Source of the DNA: Paraburkholderia domus
Lineage (GTDB): Bacteria; Pseudomonadota; Gammaproteobacteria; Burkholderiales; Burkholderiaceae
Assembly: GCF_905220705.1 (NCBI RefSeq)
Contig: NZ_CAJNAT010000013.1
Location: forward strand, 62,001 to 126,000
Direction of reading: 5' to 3'
DNA: 64,000 nucleotides
Shown: positions 16,464-25,406 of the stretch, piece by piece
Position numbering within the stretch: position 1 is the first letter of the stretch
Layout: every line of letters starts with the position of its first letter
Notes under the pieces: generated by a model
Database searches by the model: none
The model's input: only the letters and a program-made list of their open reading frames with translations
Told to the model about the DNA's origin: nothing
Position numbers and translations under genes: made by a program

Positions 16464-17390
16464 TCACGCTGCCGCGCGGATCGAATCGATCACGAGTTGC
16501 GTGGCCGGCGTGATGCGGCGATTCTTTCGCAGGATCAACCCGTACGGCGCCAGCCGCCCACGCAGCGGTGTGGACACCGCAGCGATGGCGTTGAGGTCCA
16601 CGTAGTACTGCGCCACCGAATGGGGCAGTACGGCGAGCATGTCCGAATCGCGCAGCAGCGACAACGTGGTCAGAATCGACGACGTTTCGACCGTGCTGAC
16701 CGGTGCCGGCACACGCGACTCGCGAAAGGTCTGGTCGATGACCTGCCGCATCGGGCTCGGATGCGGCTGAACGATCCACGGATACCGCGCCAGCTCCGCC
16801 AGCTTCGGCCGAACCGTTGCGTGCGCAACCGGATGATCCGGCCGCACGACGATCGACAAGGCCTCTTCCGCCAGGGTCTCGAAGCTCAGATCGAGCGCTG
16901 GAAAGCCATCCGGAATTCGCCCAATCACGATATCCAGCTGGTCTTGCTGCAAGGCCTGCACGAGCACGTCGCTGGTGTCGATCGTCACCGTCATCTGCAG
17001 GCGTGGATGGGCGTCTTTCAACGTCACGATGGTATGCGTCAGCAGATCGGGCGACGGCGCCATCACCGCCCCGATGCGCACCTTGCCGATGTCGCCGGCC
17101 TCGATGCCCGCCAGTTCCTCGCGCAATTCGTCGAGATCCTCGAACACCACGCGCGCATAGCGCATAACGGCCTCGCCGAAAATCGTCGGCTTCATGCCGC
17201 GCGCGTGCCGCACGAACAGCGAAACGCCGATCGTGTCCTCGAGTTCCTGCAGTGCTTTGGTGGCGGCGGGCTGGGTCATGGCCAGGTCGTCGGCGGCGCG
17301 CCGTAACGACTCGGTCTCAGAGAGCGCGACCATCAGTTGCAGATGGCGCAGACGCAGACGTTTGCGAATGGTGGAAGCGGGCGCGATCAT
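16464..17390 (-). CDS. LysR-family transcriptional regulator (GbpR/PcaQ-like)
   Basis: Regulator of 308 residues with the HTH at about residues 16-75 (LQLMVALSETESLRRAADDLAMTQPAATKALQELEDTIG) and a two-lobe ligand domain after residue 95. Residues GVSLFVRHARGMKPTIFGEAVMRYARVV after the HTH are typical of the branch that includes PcaQ and the sugar-responsive GbpR. It is divergent from the RhmD-like dehydratase gene 108 bases away and convergent with the MFS, so it probably activates the acid-sugar cassette. The inducer is unknown. Confidence 0.82.
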   Translation of the reverse strand: MIAPASTIRKRLRLRHLQLMVALSETESLRRAADDLAMTQPAATKALQELEDTIGVSLFVRHARGMKPTIFGEAVMRYARVVFEDLDELREELAGIEAGDIGKVRIGAVMAPSPDLLTHTIVTLKDAHPRLQMTVTIDTSDVLVQALQQDQLDIVIGRIPDGFPALDLSFETLAEEALSIVVRPDHPVAHATVRPKLAELARYPWIVQPHPSPMRQVIDQTFRESRVPAPVSTVETSSILTTLSLLRDSDMLAVLPHSVAQYYVDLNAIAAVSTPLRGRLAPYGLILRKNRRITPATQLVIDSIRAAA

Positions 17391-17498
17391 GTGAGCGATA
17401 ACTCCAGGGAATCAACCGATTCGATTTATTCAGTGGTCAGTTATTGCATAGTTTCGCACACTACAGGGTATCGAACGACACGGGAGACACCCTCAATC

Positions 17499-18674
17499 AT
17501 GAAGATCAAGCACATCCGCACGCGCGTCTTTGAATGGAAAGGCAAGGTCGTGCCGCCGCAAGCGCATTTCTGCACGAACGCGGTGGACATTCTTTACGAG
17601 CGTGGCGATGCGATGGGCTCGTTCCGGTTCCACGGCTGGCTGGTGGTGGAAATCGAATGCGACGACGGCACCGTCGGTATCGGTAACTGCGCGCTGGCGC
17701 CGCGCGTGGCCAAACAGATCATCGACGACTATCTCGCGCCGATCGCGATCGGTGAGGACCCGTTCGACAACGAGTACATCTGGCAGAAAATGTATCGCCG
17801 CACGCTTGCATGGGGCCGCAAGGGCATCGGCATGGCGGCGATCTCCGCGGTGGATATCGCGCTGTGGGACATCATGGGCAAAGCCGTGAAGAAGCCGGTG
17901 TTCAAGCTGCTTGGTGGCCGCACGAAAGAGAAGATCTGGTGCTACGCCTCGAAGCTTTACAACAACGACGATCGCAATGCGTTTCTCGGCGAGGCCAAGG
18001 GTTACCTGGACGAAGGCTTCACGGCGATGAAGATGCGCTTCGGCTACGGTCCCAAAGACGGGCCGAAGGGCATGGCAAAAAATATCGAGCAGGTGCGGCT
18101 GTTGCGTGAGCTGGTCGGCGACGAAGTCGATATCATGCTCGAATGCTATATGGGCTGGACGCTGGAATACGCGCGACGGATGCTGCCGCGCCTTGCCGAA
18201 TTCAATCCGCGCTGGATCGAAGAACCTGTGATCGGCGACGACGTCGAGGGTTATCAGGAACTGAAGAAGATGAACATCATGCCGGTGTCCGGCGGCGAAC
18301 ACGAATTTACGAGCTACGGTTTCAAGGATCTGCTCGAACGTCGCGCGCTCGACGTGATCCAGTACGACACGAACCGGGTCGGCGGCATTACCGCGGCCCG
18401 CAAGATCAACGCGATGGCGGAAGCGTGGTCGGTGCCGGTGATTCCCCATGCGGGGCAGATGCACAATTATCATCTGACGATGTCGAGCACCGCGAGTCCG
18501 ATGTCCGAATTCTTTCCGGTGTTCGACGTCGAGGTCGGCAACGAATTGTTTTACTACATCTTCGAAGGCGAGCCGCGCCCTGAGAACGGCTTCCTGCAAT
18601 TGTCGGACGAGACGCCCGGACTTGGCATCACCTTGAGCGACAAGCATCTCGACGACTTCAATATCATCGAATAG
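17499..18674 (+). CDS. Enolase-superfamily acid-sugar dehydratase, RhmD (L-rhamnonate dehydratase)-like
   Basis: Metal-dependent dehydratase of 391 residues. Ligands E215, E241 (WIEEP) and E267 (GGEHE), base/acid D290 with H317 (IPHAG), and K178 in KMRFGYGP fit the rhamnonate-dehydratase group of the mandelate racemase family. It would remove water from an aldonate to give a 2-keto-3-deoxy acid. The start ATG 17499 has GGGAGA upstream; a longer frame to 17337 runs into the LysR gene and is not credible. It is co-oriented with the PdxA-like gene 22 bases later. The true substrate may be rhamnonate, lyxonate or another aldonate. Confidence 0.8.
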   Translation: MKIKHIRTRVFEWKGKVVPPQAHFCTNAVDILYERGDAMGSFRFHGWLVVEIECDDGTVGIGNCALAPRVAKQIIDDYLAPIAIGEDPFDNEYIWQKMYRRTLAWGRKGIGMAAISAVDIALWDIMGKAVKKPVFKLLGGRTKEKIWCYASKLYNNDDRNAFLGEAKGYLDEGFTAMKMRFGYGPKDGPKGMAKNIEQVRLLRELVGDEVDIMLECYMGWTLEYARRMLPRLAEFNPRWIEEPVIGDDVEGYQELKKMNIMPVSGGEHEFTSYGFKDLLERRALDVIQYDTNRVGGITAARKINAMAEAWSVPVIPHAGQMHNYHLTMSSTASPMSEFFPVFDVEVGNELFYYIFEGEPRPENGFLQLSDETPGLGITLSDKHLDDFNIIE

Positions 18675-18696
18675 ACGCGTCACTGGACGAGACACC

Positions 18697-19698
18697 ATGA
18701 ACCCACGTATTGCAGTCCTTCTCGGCGATCCCGCCGGCATCGGTCCCGAACTGATCGGGCGTTTGCTCGCGAAAGCCGAGAATCGCGCGCGCGCCGAACT
18801 GCTGATCATCGGCGACCGGCGCGAACTGGAAACCGGTATGGAGATCGCGGGGCAGTGCTTCGAGTACGAGGTGGTCGATAACGCCGACGCGGCGTTTCGC
18901 CAGCCGGGCGTGCCTTCGCTGATCGATTTCCGCCTGGCCGGCGACGCACCGTACGAGCGCGCTACTGCCACCGAGCGCGGCGGCCGCTACAGTCTGGATG
19001 CGTTCAGACAGGCGCTTGCACTGACGCAGAAGAACACCACGCAGGGCATGCTGTTTGCGCCGGTGAACAAAACGTCGCTGCATTTGGCCGGGATGGAAAC
19101 CGGCGACGAAATGGAATGGTTCGCGAAGCAACTCGGCTATACGGGCAGCTTCTGCGAGTTCAATGTGCTCGACGAATTGTGGACCTCACGCGTCACCTCG
19201 CACATGGCGTTGAAGGACGTCAGCGAGAAGTTATCCGAAGCGCGGATCGTGGGCGCGGTGCAACTGATCCACGATGGTTTGAAGCGTGCGGGCAATCCGA
19301 AGCCGCGTATCGCGGTGTGCGGTTTCAATCCGCATAACGGCGACAACGGCGCATTCGGCCGCGAGGAAATCGACGTGATCGCACCCGCCGTGGAGGTGGC
19401 CCGCGAGCATGGTTACGATGCCCAGGGGCCATTCCCCGCCGATACGATTTTCGTGCGGGCGCGTGACCAGAAAGCGTTCGACGGTGTTGTCACGATGTAC
19501 CACGATCAAGGCCAGATCGCGATGAAGCTGATGGGCTTCTGGCGCGGCGTGACCGTGCACGGTGGTTTGCCGGTGCCGATCGCGACACCGGCGCATGGCA
19601 CGGCGTTCGACATCCACGGCCAGGGTAAGGCTGATGTCGGCGCGACGCAGAAGGCCTTCGACATCGTCACGCAGATGGCAATGGATCGACTGCGGTGA
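18697..19698 (+). CDS. PdxA-family NAD-dependent dehydrogenase (catabolic PdxA2-like)
   Basis: Metal-dependent oxidative decarboxylase family, 333 residues. GDPAGIGPE is at 10-18, and metal-binding histidines H169, H213 and H269 are in place. PdxA2 members oxidise 4-phospho-threonate or erythronate to dihydroxyacetone phosphate, whereas the related TphB acts on an unphosphorylated diol. No sugar-acid kinase of the DtnK/OtnK type is near, and the partner here is a dehydratase, so the substrate may be unphosphorylated. A role in vitamin B6 synthesis is unlikely in this setting. Confidence 0.82.
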   Translation: MNPRIAVLLGDPAGIGPELIGRLLAKAENRARAELLIIGDRRELETGMEIAGQCFEYEVVDNADAAFRQPGVPSLIDFRLAGDAPYERATATERGGRYSLDAFRQALALTQKNTTQGMLFAPVNKTSLHLAGMETGDEMEWFAKQLGYTGSFCEFNVLDELWTSRVTSHMALKDVSEKLSEARIVGAVQLIHDGLKRAGNPKPRIAVCGFNPHNGDNGAFGREEIDVIAPAVEVAREHGYDAQGPFPADTIFVRARDQKAFDGVVTMYHDQGQIAMKLMGFWRGVTVHGGLPVPIATPAHGTAFDIHGQGKADVGATQKAFDIVTQMAMDRLR

Positions 19699-19734
19699 CT
19701 TTAAGCTTGTCGCAACGCACGGGATGCATCCTGG

Positions 19735-20555
19735 TTAAGCACCTCGGTTGAAGTCATTCTGCTCAAAGATGTCCACGACCCAATCGACAAACGCTTCGGT
19801 CGCCCCGCTCGCGTGCCGGCCGTTCGGATAAACCATGGAAATGGGCACGGGCGAACATCTTGCGCTCGCTAGCACTTCTTTCAGGCGTCCCGTTTTCAGG
19901 TACGGGAAGGCTACGAACTCTGACAACTGGATCAGTCCCAACCCTTCCAGGCCGCATTGCAAATAGGCTTCTGTTTCGTTGACAGCGAAGCGGCTTGACA
20001 TGGTCATCGCGAGATTTTCGCCCGCCACGTTGAAGCGCCAGTCAAGCGGTCTGCCGGTCGCGTTCGATATGTAGTTGATCGCGCGGTGGGCACTCAGCGC
20101 AGTGACGCTAACGGGTTCTCCGTACTCCTTGAGATAGCGCGGCGACGCGCAGGTAATCCAGTTCAGTTGCCCCACCCGGCGTGCAACCAGGTTCGAGTCC
20201 GCCAGTTCTCCGGTACGGATGACGCAATCGATACCGTCGTAAATCAGGTCGGCGGGCCGATCGCTCAGGCCGAGCACGAGTTCGATGCCGGGGAAGCGCT
20301 GCTCGAATTCCCGTAGCCTCGGCAACACGATCGCCCGGCCGATTACCCCCGGCATGTCCGCTCGTACGCGCCCGCGTCGGTCAGACTGAGGGTGCGTGTA
20401 CTGCGTCTGAGCAGAGGCGTGCCTAGATGGCCCTCCAGGGTCTTGATCGTCGTCGTGACCGATGAGCGCGGCATTGACAGGGTCTCCGCTGCCTTGCTGA
20501 AGCTCTGAGCTTCGACGACCCGCACGAAGGTTGTCATCGCATGAAGTTTGTCCAT
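19735..20555 (-). pseudogene. LysR-family regulator broken by an internal out-of-frame deletion
   Basis: The HTH half is read from ATG 20555 (MDKLHAMTTFVRVVEAQSF, then SKAAETLSMPRSSVTTTI) to LSLTDAG near 20366. The ligand-binding half continues in another frame from GRVRADMPGVIGRAIVLP to the stop at 19735. In intact relatives about 30 residues (a YYERC...GxLRVD linker) lie between these two blocks; here they are missing, and the remaining pieces are in different frames. The product would stop at TCRG soon after the HTH. It is divergent from the NmrA-type gene, its probable former target. Confidence 0.8.
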
Positions 20556-20866
20556 GAGCAAGGCACCTATCCGGTTCACGTATTGCCGTCCGCAGGCGGC
20601 CTGGAGAGGGCATCCATCTTACATGGATCGCTCACTTGTCGCGTTCGATCAGGCTTGTTCTGACACGCCATTCGGGCGTGACCGTTCGCTATGCCCGCGT
20701 TCTGATTTCCGGCAGAGCGAACAATGCCATGCGTCGGCGCAACTAGACTTCAACTCATCCGGCTGACTTCCACATCAAACCACTGAGAAGCATTGCGCCG
20801 GGACCTGCGGGTCGCGCTAGCGAACGCTTCTGACAATGTTTCTCAAGCTTCGAAAAGGTCTTACCT
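20556..20866. other. Divergent intergenic region, lysR pseudogene / NmrA-type gene
   Basis: This is 311 bases with no supported gene. It contains small dyads, for example CACGCC/GGCGTG and ATCCA/TGGAT, and a GGTC stretch before the NmrA-type start. It probably held the promoter and LysR sites for the neighbouring gene; no clear -35/-10 pair stands out. Confidence 0.35.
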
Positions 20867-21811
20867 ATGTCGCACGATCATTCCATTCTCGTCCTCGGCG
20901 CCGGCGAACTCGGCATAGCCGTACTGCGCAGTCTCGCGCGACGCGCTGTATCGGAACCGGGCGTTTCGCTCTCGGTTCTGCTGCGTTCGTCGACTATTGA
21001 TTCGAGCGAGCCGGCTAAGCAGAAGGATATTGCCGAACTGCGGTCGCTCAACATCGCGTTGCTTCCAGGCGACCTGGCGGGCCAATCAGAAGCGTCGTTC
21101 GCCGACGTATTCCGACGCTTCGACACGGTGATCTCGTGCACGGGGTTTGTCGGCGGCAAGGGCGTGCAACTCAAGATCGCGCGCGCTGTGCTTGCGGCCG
21201 GCGTTAAACGTTATTTCCCCTGGCAATTCGGCGTGGATTACGACGTCATCGGCCGGGGTAGCGCGCAGGATCTGTTCGACGAGCAACTCGATGTGCGGGA
21301 TCTGTTGCGCTCACAAGATCAAATGGAATGGGTGATCGTGTCGACGGGCATGTTCACCAGCTTCCTGTTCGAACCGTCTTTCGGCGTGGTGGACCTGGAA
21401 CTGAATACGGTGCACGCACTGGGAGGCTGGGACAACGCCGTGACCGTGACCACGGCCGGCGACATCGGCCGCTTGACGACGGAGATTGTGTTCGCCGCGC
21501 CGCGCATTGCCGGTCAGATCGTCTACGTTGCGGGCGACACGGTGACCTATCGTCAACTGGCAGATGCGGTGGACGCAACGCTGGGCCTGAAGGTCCGGCG
21601 CGTGGAATGGAGTGTGCCGCAATTGACGGGCGAACTCGCCCAGGAGCCCGGAAATGCCATCAGGAAGTATCGGGTCGTATTCGCGGAAGGAACGGGGGTG
21701 GCGTGGAACAAGGATCAAACCTTCAACGCCCAGTGTGGCATCGCAGTCTGCGGGTTGGAGGACTGGATGCGTGAAAACCTGCTGACGGAGGCGAATGCTT
21801 TGCTTCAGTAG
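20867..21811 (+). CDS. NmrA/isoflavone-reductase-like NAD(P)-binding oxidoreductase
   Basis: Atypical SDR of 314 residues: Rossmann motif LGAGELGIAVL near residues 8-18 and a conserved CTGFVGGKGVQLKIARAVLAAGVKRYFPWQFG block in the first half. The family (aromatic alcohol reductase, isoflavone reductase, NmrA) uses NADPH to reduce small phenolics or acts as a redox sensor; the substrate cannot be assigned. It is divergent from the broken LysR gene, so its original regulator is likely lost. It stands alone, with 190 bases to the AlaX gene. Confidence 0.75.
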   Translation: MSHDHSILVLGAGELGIAVLRSLARRAVSEPGVSLSVLLRSSTIDSSEPAKQKDIAELRSLNIALLPGDLAGQSEASFADVFRRFDTVISCTGFVGGKGVQLKIARAVLAAGVKRYFPWQFGVDYDVIGRGSAQDLFDEQLDVRDLLRSQDQMEWVIVSTGMFTSFLFEPSFGVVDLELNTVHALGGWDNAVTVTTAGDIGRLTTEIVFAAPRIAGQIVYVAGDTVTYRQLADAVDATLGLKVRRVEWSVPQLTGELAQEPGNAIRKYRVVFAEGTGVAWNKDQTFNAQCGIAVCGLEDWMRENLLTEANALLQ

Positions 21812-22001
21812 ACCCGCTATCGGCGCCGCGTTCGACACGTTTCGACGATCCAGCTGCCGTGTTTCGTTTGATCGGGGAGAAGACGGGTGGCCGGGCGGCA
21901 ATGCTCCGCCCCCAATTGCGCAGGGCATTTTTAACCAAGACGACCTCCCATGAGACTGGGTATGCTAGGCGTAATCAGTCATTTCATGCGGGGATTTCAA
22001 G

Positions 22002-22715
22002 GTGGCGCACTATCTTTGCCATGAGCAGCCGGACCTACTCGAGTTCGAAACGAGCGTGATCGCCGCGCGGCCCGGCGCGGTCGTGCTGGGCCGCTCGGCC
22101 TTGCACCCGGGCGGCGGAGGTCAGGTGTCGGACGCGGCGACGCTGACGCATGCGCACGGCGTTGTCCGCATCAGCGGCGTCGAGGCTGAAGGCGGCATGC
22201 TCTGGCATCTGCTCGATGAGCCGCTCGAACTGAACGGCGACGTCCACGTGGCCGTCGACGCGGCCCGGCGTGCCACCGTCGCGCAGCTTCACACGGCCAC
22301 GCATATTCTCAACGCCCTCGTGTATCAGCGCTTTGCCGGCGCGCTCGTGACCGGCGCGCAGATCAATGCCGACGGCACCGCTCGCATGGACTTCGATTTG
22401 CCCGAAGCGGATAACGATGCGCTGCGCCTACTGGAGGAACCTGCCAACGAGGTGATCCGCAGCGCCATGGACGTGCGCACCTACTACGTCAGCGCAGCGG
22501 AGGCGAAATCGACGCAGGGCCTGATCCGCAGTCTCTCGGTGGCGCCGCCACCGACCTCCGACGGCACGGTGCGGATCGTCGAAATCGGCGACCTGGACCG
22601 GCAGGCGTGCGGCGGCACGCATTTGACCAATACAGCGCAATCGAGGCCGATCCGCATCGTGAAGATCGAGAACAAGGGCCGCCGCAATCGCCGTGTCAGA
22701 ATAGAACTGGTTTGA
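22002..22715 (+). CDS. AlaX-type alanyl-tRNA editing protein
   Basis: Trans-editing hydrolase of 237 residues that removes mischarged serine or glycine from tRNA-Ala. The zinc site is complete: H97 and H101 (HTATH), C203 and H207 (CGGTH). LHPGGGGQVSD near residues 34-44 is the editing-domain glycine motif. It matches the stand-alone editing domain without the AlaRS synthetase or C-Ala parts. It starts at GTG 22002 with GGGGA upstream. The AraC gene begins 23 bases after its stop, suggesting co-transcription. Confidence 0.88.
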   Translation: MAHYLCHEQPDLLEFETSVIAARPGAVVLGRSALHPGGGGQVSDAATLTHAHGVVRISGVEAEGGMLWHLLDEPLELNGDVHVAVDAARRATVAQLHTATHILNALVYQRFAGALVTGAQINADGTARMDFDLPEADNDALRLLEEPANEVIRSAMDVRTYYVSAAEAKSTQGLIRSLSVAPPPTSDGTVRIVEIGDLDRQACGGTHLTNTAQSRPIRIVKIENKGRRNRRVRIELV

Positions 22716-22738
22716 AGGGCATTGCGGGAGAACGACCC

Positions 22739-23593
22739 GTGGACACATCGGATAAAGGCGGGCCAGAGGTGGTGTGCTGGCGAGACGGCGCGCTCGACGG
22801 CGCCTGTCTTGCGAGTGCCCGCTACGGCGAGCACAAATTCAACCGGCATCTGCACGACGAGCTCGTCATTGTCATGACGGAATCTGGTGCGGGGCAGTGT
22901 CATACGCGCGCCGGCAGCGAGGTCGCCGGACCCGGCAGCGTGCTCGTGTTCGGACCCGGCGAGTATCACAGCGGCGAGGTGTGGGAAGGGCGCGAATGGA
23001 ATTACCGCGCCATCTATCTCGACATGGAGGGTCTCGGTGCGCTGGGTGCGGTGTTTTCGCCCGACTCGCGTCCTGACAAACCGCTTCTGATTCCGCCCGG
23101 GCTCTACCAGGACGCACACCTTGCCGGTCTGCTGGTCAAGGCGCATGCGAGTCTCGACGAACACGGCTCGGTCTCGCTGATGGAGCGGCAGGCCAACTGG
23201 TGGGCTGCGATGGGGATGCTGGTCGGGCGATATGGGCAATCGCGGCACGAACTCGGCGAAGTGCGCCGCGAAGCCCGCAAGATTGCGCAAGTGCGTGAGT
23301 ACGTTGCCGCCAACTATGCGCGCGATATCCCGGTCGACGAACTGGCGGAACTGGTGGGGCTGAGCCGCTATTACCTCACGCGTGCCTTCTGCAAGGAGTT
23401 TGGGCTGCCGCCGCACGCCTATGCAACGCAGGTGCGGCTACTCGCGGCCAAACGGATGCTCGCGGCGGGGCATAGCGCGGCGACGGCCGCTGCGGCCGTC
23501 GGTTTCTACGATCAAAGCCATCTCAACCGGCTTTTCAAGCGGGCATATGGGTTCACGCCGGGTACATATGCGGCGCTGAAGCCTGGGCATTAG
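22739..23593 (+). CDS. AraC-family transcriptional regulator with N-terminal cupin-like domain
   Basis: Regulator of 284 residues: AraC-binding cupin-like domain at about residues 20-155 (NRHLHDELVIVMTESGAG, PGSVLVFGPGEYHSGE) and a double HTH at about 183-284 (IPVDELAELVGLSRYYLTRAF, then GFYDQSHLNRLFKRAYGFTPGTY). The start GTG 22739 is set by GGGAG at 22726-22730; the frame is open further upstream but lies inside the AlaX gene. It belongs to the LysE-export-associated style of AraC regulators, but no exporter is adjacent, so the target is unknown. Confidence 0.82.
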   Translation: MDTSDKGGPEVVCWRDGALDGACLASARYGEHKFNRHLHDELVIVMTESGAGQCHTRAGSEVAGPGSVLVFGPGEYHSGEVWEGREWNYRAIYLDMEGLGALGAVFSPDSRPDKPLLIPPGLYQDAHLAGLLVKAHASLDEHGSVSLMERQANWWAAMGMLVGRYGQSRHELGEVRREARKIAQVREYVAANYARDIPVDELAELVGLSRYYLTRAFCKEFGLPPHAYATQVRLLAAKRMLAAGHSAATAAAAVGFYDQSHLNRLFKRAYGFTPGTYAALKPGH

Positions 23594-23707
23594 GCAGCGC
23601 GTTGCTCCGCACGTTGCGCACGTTCAAGGAGCGTTGCAGCGTTCAGATATTCCGCCATGAGGCACACGTTTCCTGCAGAAACACGAAGCGCTGTAACGCC
23701 CTAAGGT

Positions 23708-24649
23708 TCACTTACGTCTCGCCTCCGTGTCGGTCGACGGCTGATGGAATAGGGTGTAGATCGCATCGAGGAGCCAGGCAATGCCCGGGTCCGCCGAAAA
23801 TTGCGAGTGCGAATGGACCTGAATTTCGATTGGCGGCAAGGAGAACGGCAGGGGAAGGATGCGAAAAGCCTTGTTGCGGTTAAAGCGCTGCGCAATGCTC
23901 CTCGGGAAAATGACAGCGAGATCGGTATGTTGAACGATCTCGGGCGCCACGACAAAATGAGGCAGTCGCAAGACGATATCCCGCCGCAGATTCAGTTCTT
24001 CCAGCCATTGCTCGACCATCCTGTGCCCGGTTGCGTTTGTGCTCGCGTAGACGTAGCGCAAGCCCGCGAGGTCTTCCTTGGTCGGCTTCTGTTTGCGTAG
24101 CGGGTGGCCTGCCCGCACCACGCAGACATGTTCGTCGACGAACAGGGTCCTGCTCACGCACCCCGGATCGAGGCCCGGTACGTAGCCGAGCGCCAGATCG
24201 ATCTTGCCGCTGCGCATGGCGGCGCTTACCGCGTCGACGGGAAAGTTCGCGATCTCGATGCGGATGCCGCGCGCGTTCTGGTCGAGCATGCTGAGAAGCG
24301 GCGGCAGAAAATAGAACTCCGACATGTCCGACATGGAAACGTGGAATGTACGTTGCGCGGTGGCGGGGTCGAACTTCGCGAGTTGCTGGACCGCCACGTT
24401 GATGATGCCGAACGCTTGCGTGAGGGGCCCGTGCAAGTGCAAAGCGGCGTCGGTTGGGACCATGCCGGTGGGCGTTCGAACGAACAGCGGGTCGTCGAAC
24501 AAGATACGCAAACGGCGCAGCGCATGGCTGACCGCCGGTTGCGTCAGGCCGAGTCGCTCGCCCGCGGCGGTCAGGCTGCGCAGATCGGAGATGGCCAGAA
24601 ACACGCGCAGCAGATTCAAATCCGTAATGCCGGGGTGCGACTTGGTCAT
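23708..24649 (-). CDS. LysR-family transcriptional regulator
   Basis: Regulator of 313 residues with the HTH at about residues 10-70 (NLLRVFLAISDLRSLTAAGERLGLTQPAVSHALRRLR), then PLFVRTPTGMVPTDAA, and a ligand domain typical of the NahR/NodD-like branch that often senses aromatic compounds. It is last in the minus-strand run MFS, monooxygenase, reductase and EthD-like gene, 29 bases after the EthD-like stop. It therefore probably controls that operon and may be part of it. Confidence 0.82.
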   Translation of the reverse strand: MTKSHPGITDLNLLRVFLAISDLRSLTAAGERLGLTQPAVSHALRRLRILFDDPLFVRTPTGMVPTDAALHLHGPLTQAFGIINVAVQQLAKFDPATAQRTFHVSMSDMSEFYFLPPLLSMLDQNARGIRIEIANFPVDAVSAAMRSGKIDLALGYVPGLDPGCVSRTLFVDEHVCVVRAGHPLRKQKPTKEDLAGLRYVYASTNATGHRMVEQWLEELNLRRDIVLRLPHFVVAPEIVQHTDLAVIFPRSIAQRFNRNKAFRILPLPFSLPPIEIQVHSHSQFSADPGIAWLLDAIYTLFHQPSTDTEARRK

Positions 24650-24678
24650 GACGTTCGGATCGCGGCAATGAGGGGCGT

Positions 24679-25404
24679 TTATATCGGATTCAGATTACCG
24701 TAAATGCTGCGCATAGGGAAATGCGGGGTGGGGCCGCTATACGGCGGAAATGCGTTGAAATCCGCCTTCATGTGGGCACGGATCGGCGACGCCAGCGCCG
24801 CGGCGAGCGCGTCGGGATTATCGAAGACGACCTTGTTACGCTGCATGGCGGTGGCGCGCGGAATAGTCAGGCCGGACCGGAAGTCGAGTCGCGTGTAGAT
24901 TTCCAGCTCGCGAATGCCGGGCAGTTGCGCCATGAGCGGCGGATGATGGGTGATGTAGTGCGTCAGCCACGCGTTGAAATCTTCCGCTTCGCCTTCGTAG
25001 CTGACGAGGTAGGTGCATCGCTCAGCGCGATGATCTGTGTGATCTGTGCCGCCTGGATTCGGTGTGGTGAATGACCGGACTGCCATGACTTGCTGCGCGA
25101 ACGTGAGATCGACTTCGGCAGCGTTGGTTGTGCGGTCCACGACCCGCTGCATCGCGCCGTTGGTTTGCAGGGCGGTTTCGAGCAAGCCGAGATCGTCGAA
25201 ATACCATTGCAATGCGCAGCAGGGGCTCGAAGCATGGGGCTTCGACAGCGGGTCGCTATCCGGCGACGCCGCAGGCAGATGGATCACGAAACGCGTCAGC
25301 CCTGGTATGTCACGCGATGCCGCTGCGAGCCATGATGGGTCGATAGGCAAGCGCATTTCGGCTGCGTCGTCGCAGTGGGCGAGAAGAAAGAAGCAGACCT
25401 CCAC
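24679..25404 (-). CDS. EthD-like dimeric alpha-beta barrel protein
   Basis: A 241-residue cytoplasmic protein. The C-terminal half has an EthD-type pattern (CTYLVSYEGEAEDFNAWL, then THHPPLMAQLPGIRELEIYT); the N-terminal half (CFFLLAHCDDAAEM, IPGLTRFVIHLPA) looks like a second, diverged copy of the same fold. EthD proteins are small accessory or isomerase-like proteins in oxidative pathways, and their chemistry is often unknown. The start GTG 25404 has GGGAGG upstream and lies 2 bases after the flavin reductase stop, so it is tightly coupled to the monooxygenase system. Confidence 0.6.
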   Translation of the reverse strand: MEVCFFLLAHCDDAAEMRLPIDPSWLAAASRDIPGLTRFVIHLPAASPDSDPLSKPHASSPCCALQWYFDDLGLLETALQTNGAMQRVVDRTTNAAEVDLTFAQQVMAVRSFTTPNPGGTDHTDHRAERCTYLVSYEGEAEDFNAWLTHYITHHPPLMAQLPGIRELEIYTRLDFRSGLTIPRATAMQRNKVVFDNPDALAAALASPIRAHMKADFNAFPPYSGPTPHFPMRSIYGNLNPI

Positions 25405-25406
25405 GC

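Noticed and set aside
17395..17447. GCGATAACT and AGTTATTGC as an inverted pair between the LysR and RhmD-like genes
   Set aside because: There is one mismatch and a 35-base spacer in AT-rich DNA; this is too weak to call a LysR site without comparison to relatives.
17493..18971. Minus-strand open frame of about 492 codons under the RhmD-like and PdxA-like genes
   Set aside because: It is an antisense shadow of two well-supported enzymes with intact catalytic residues.
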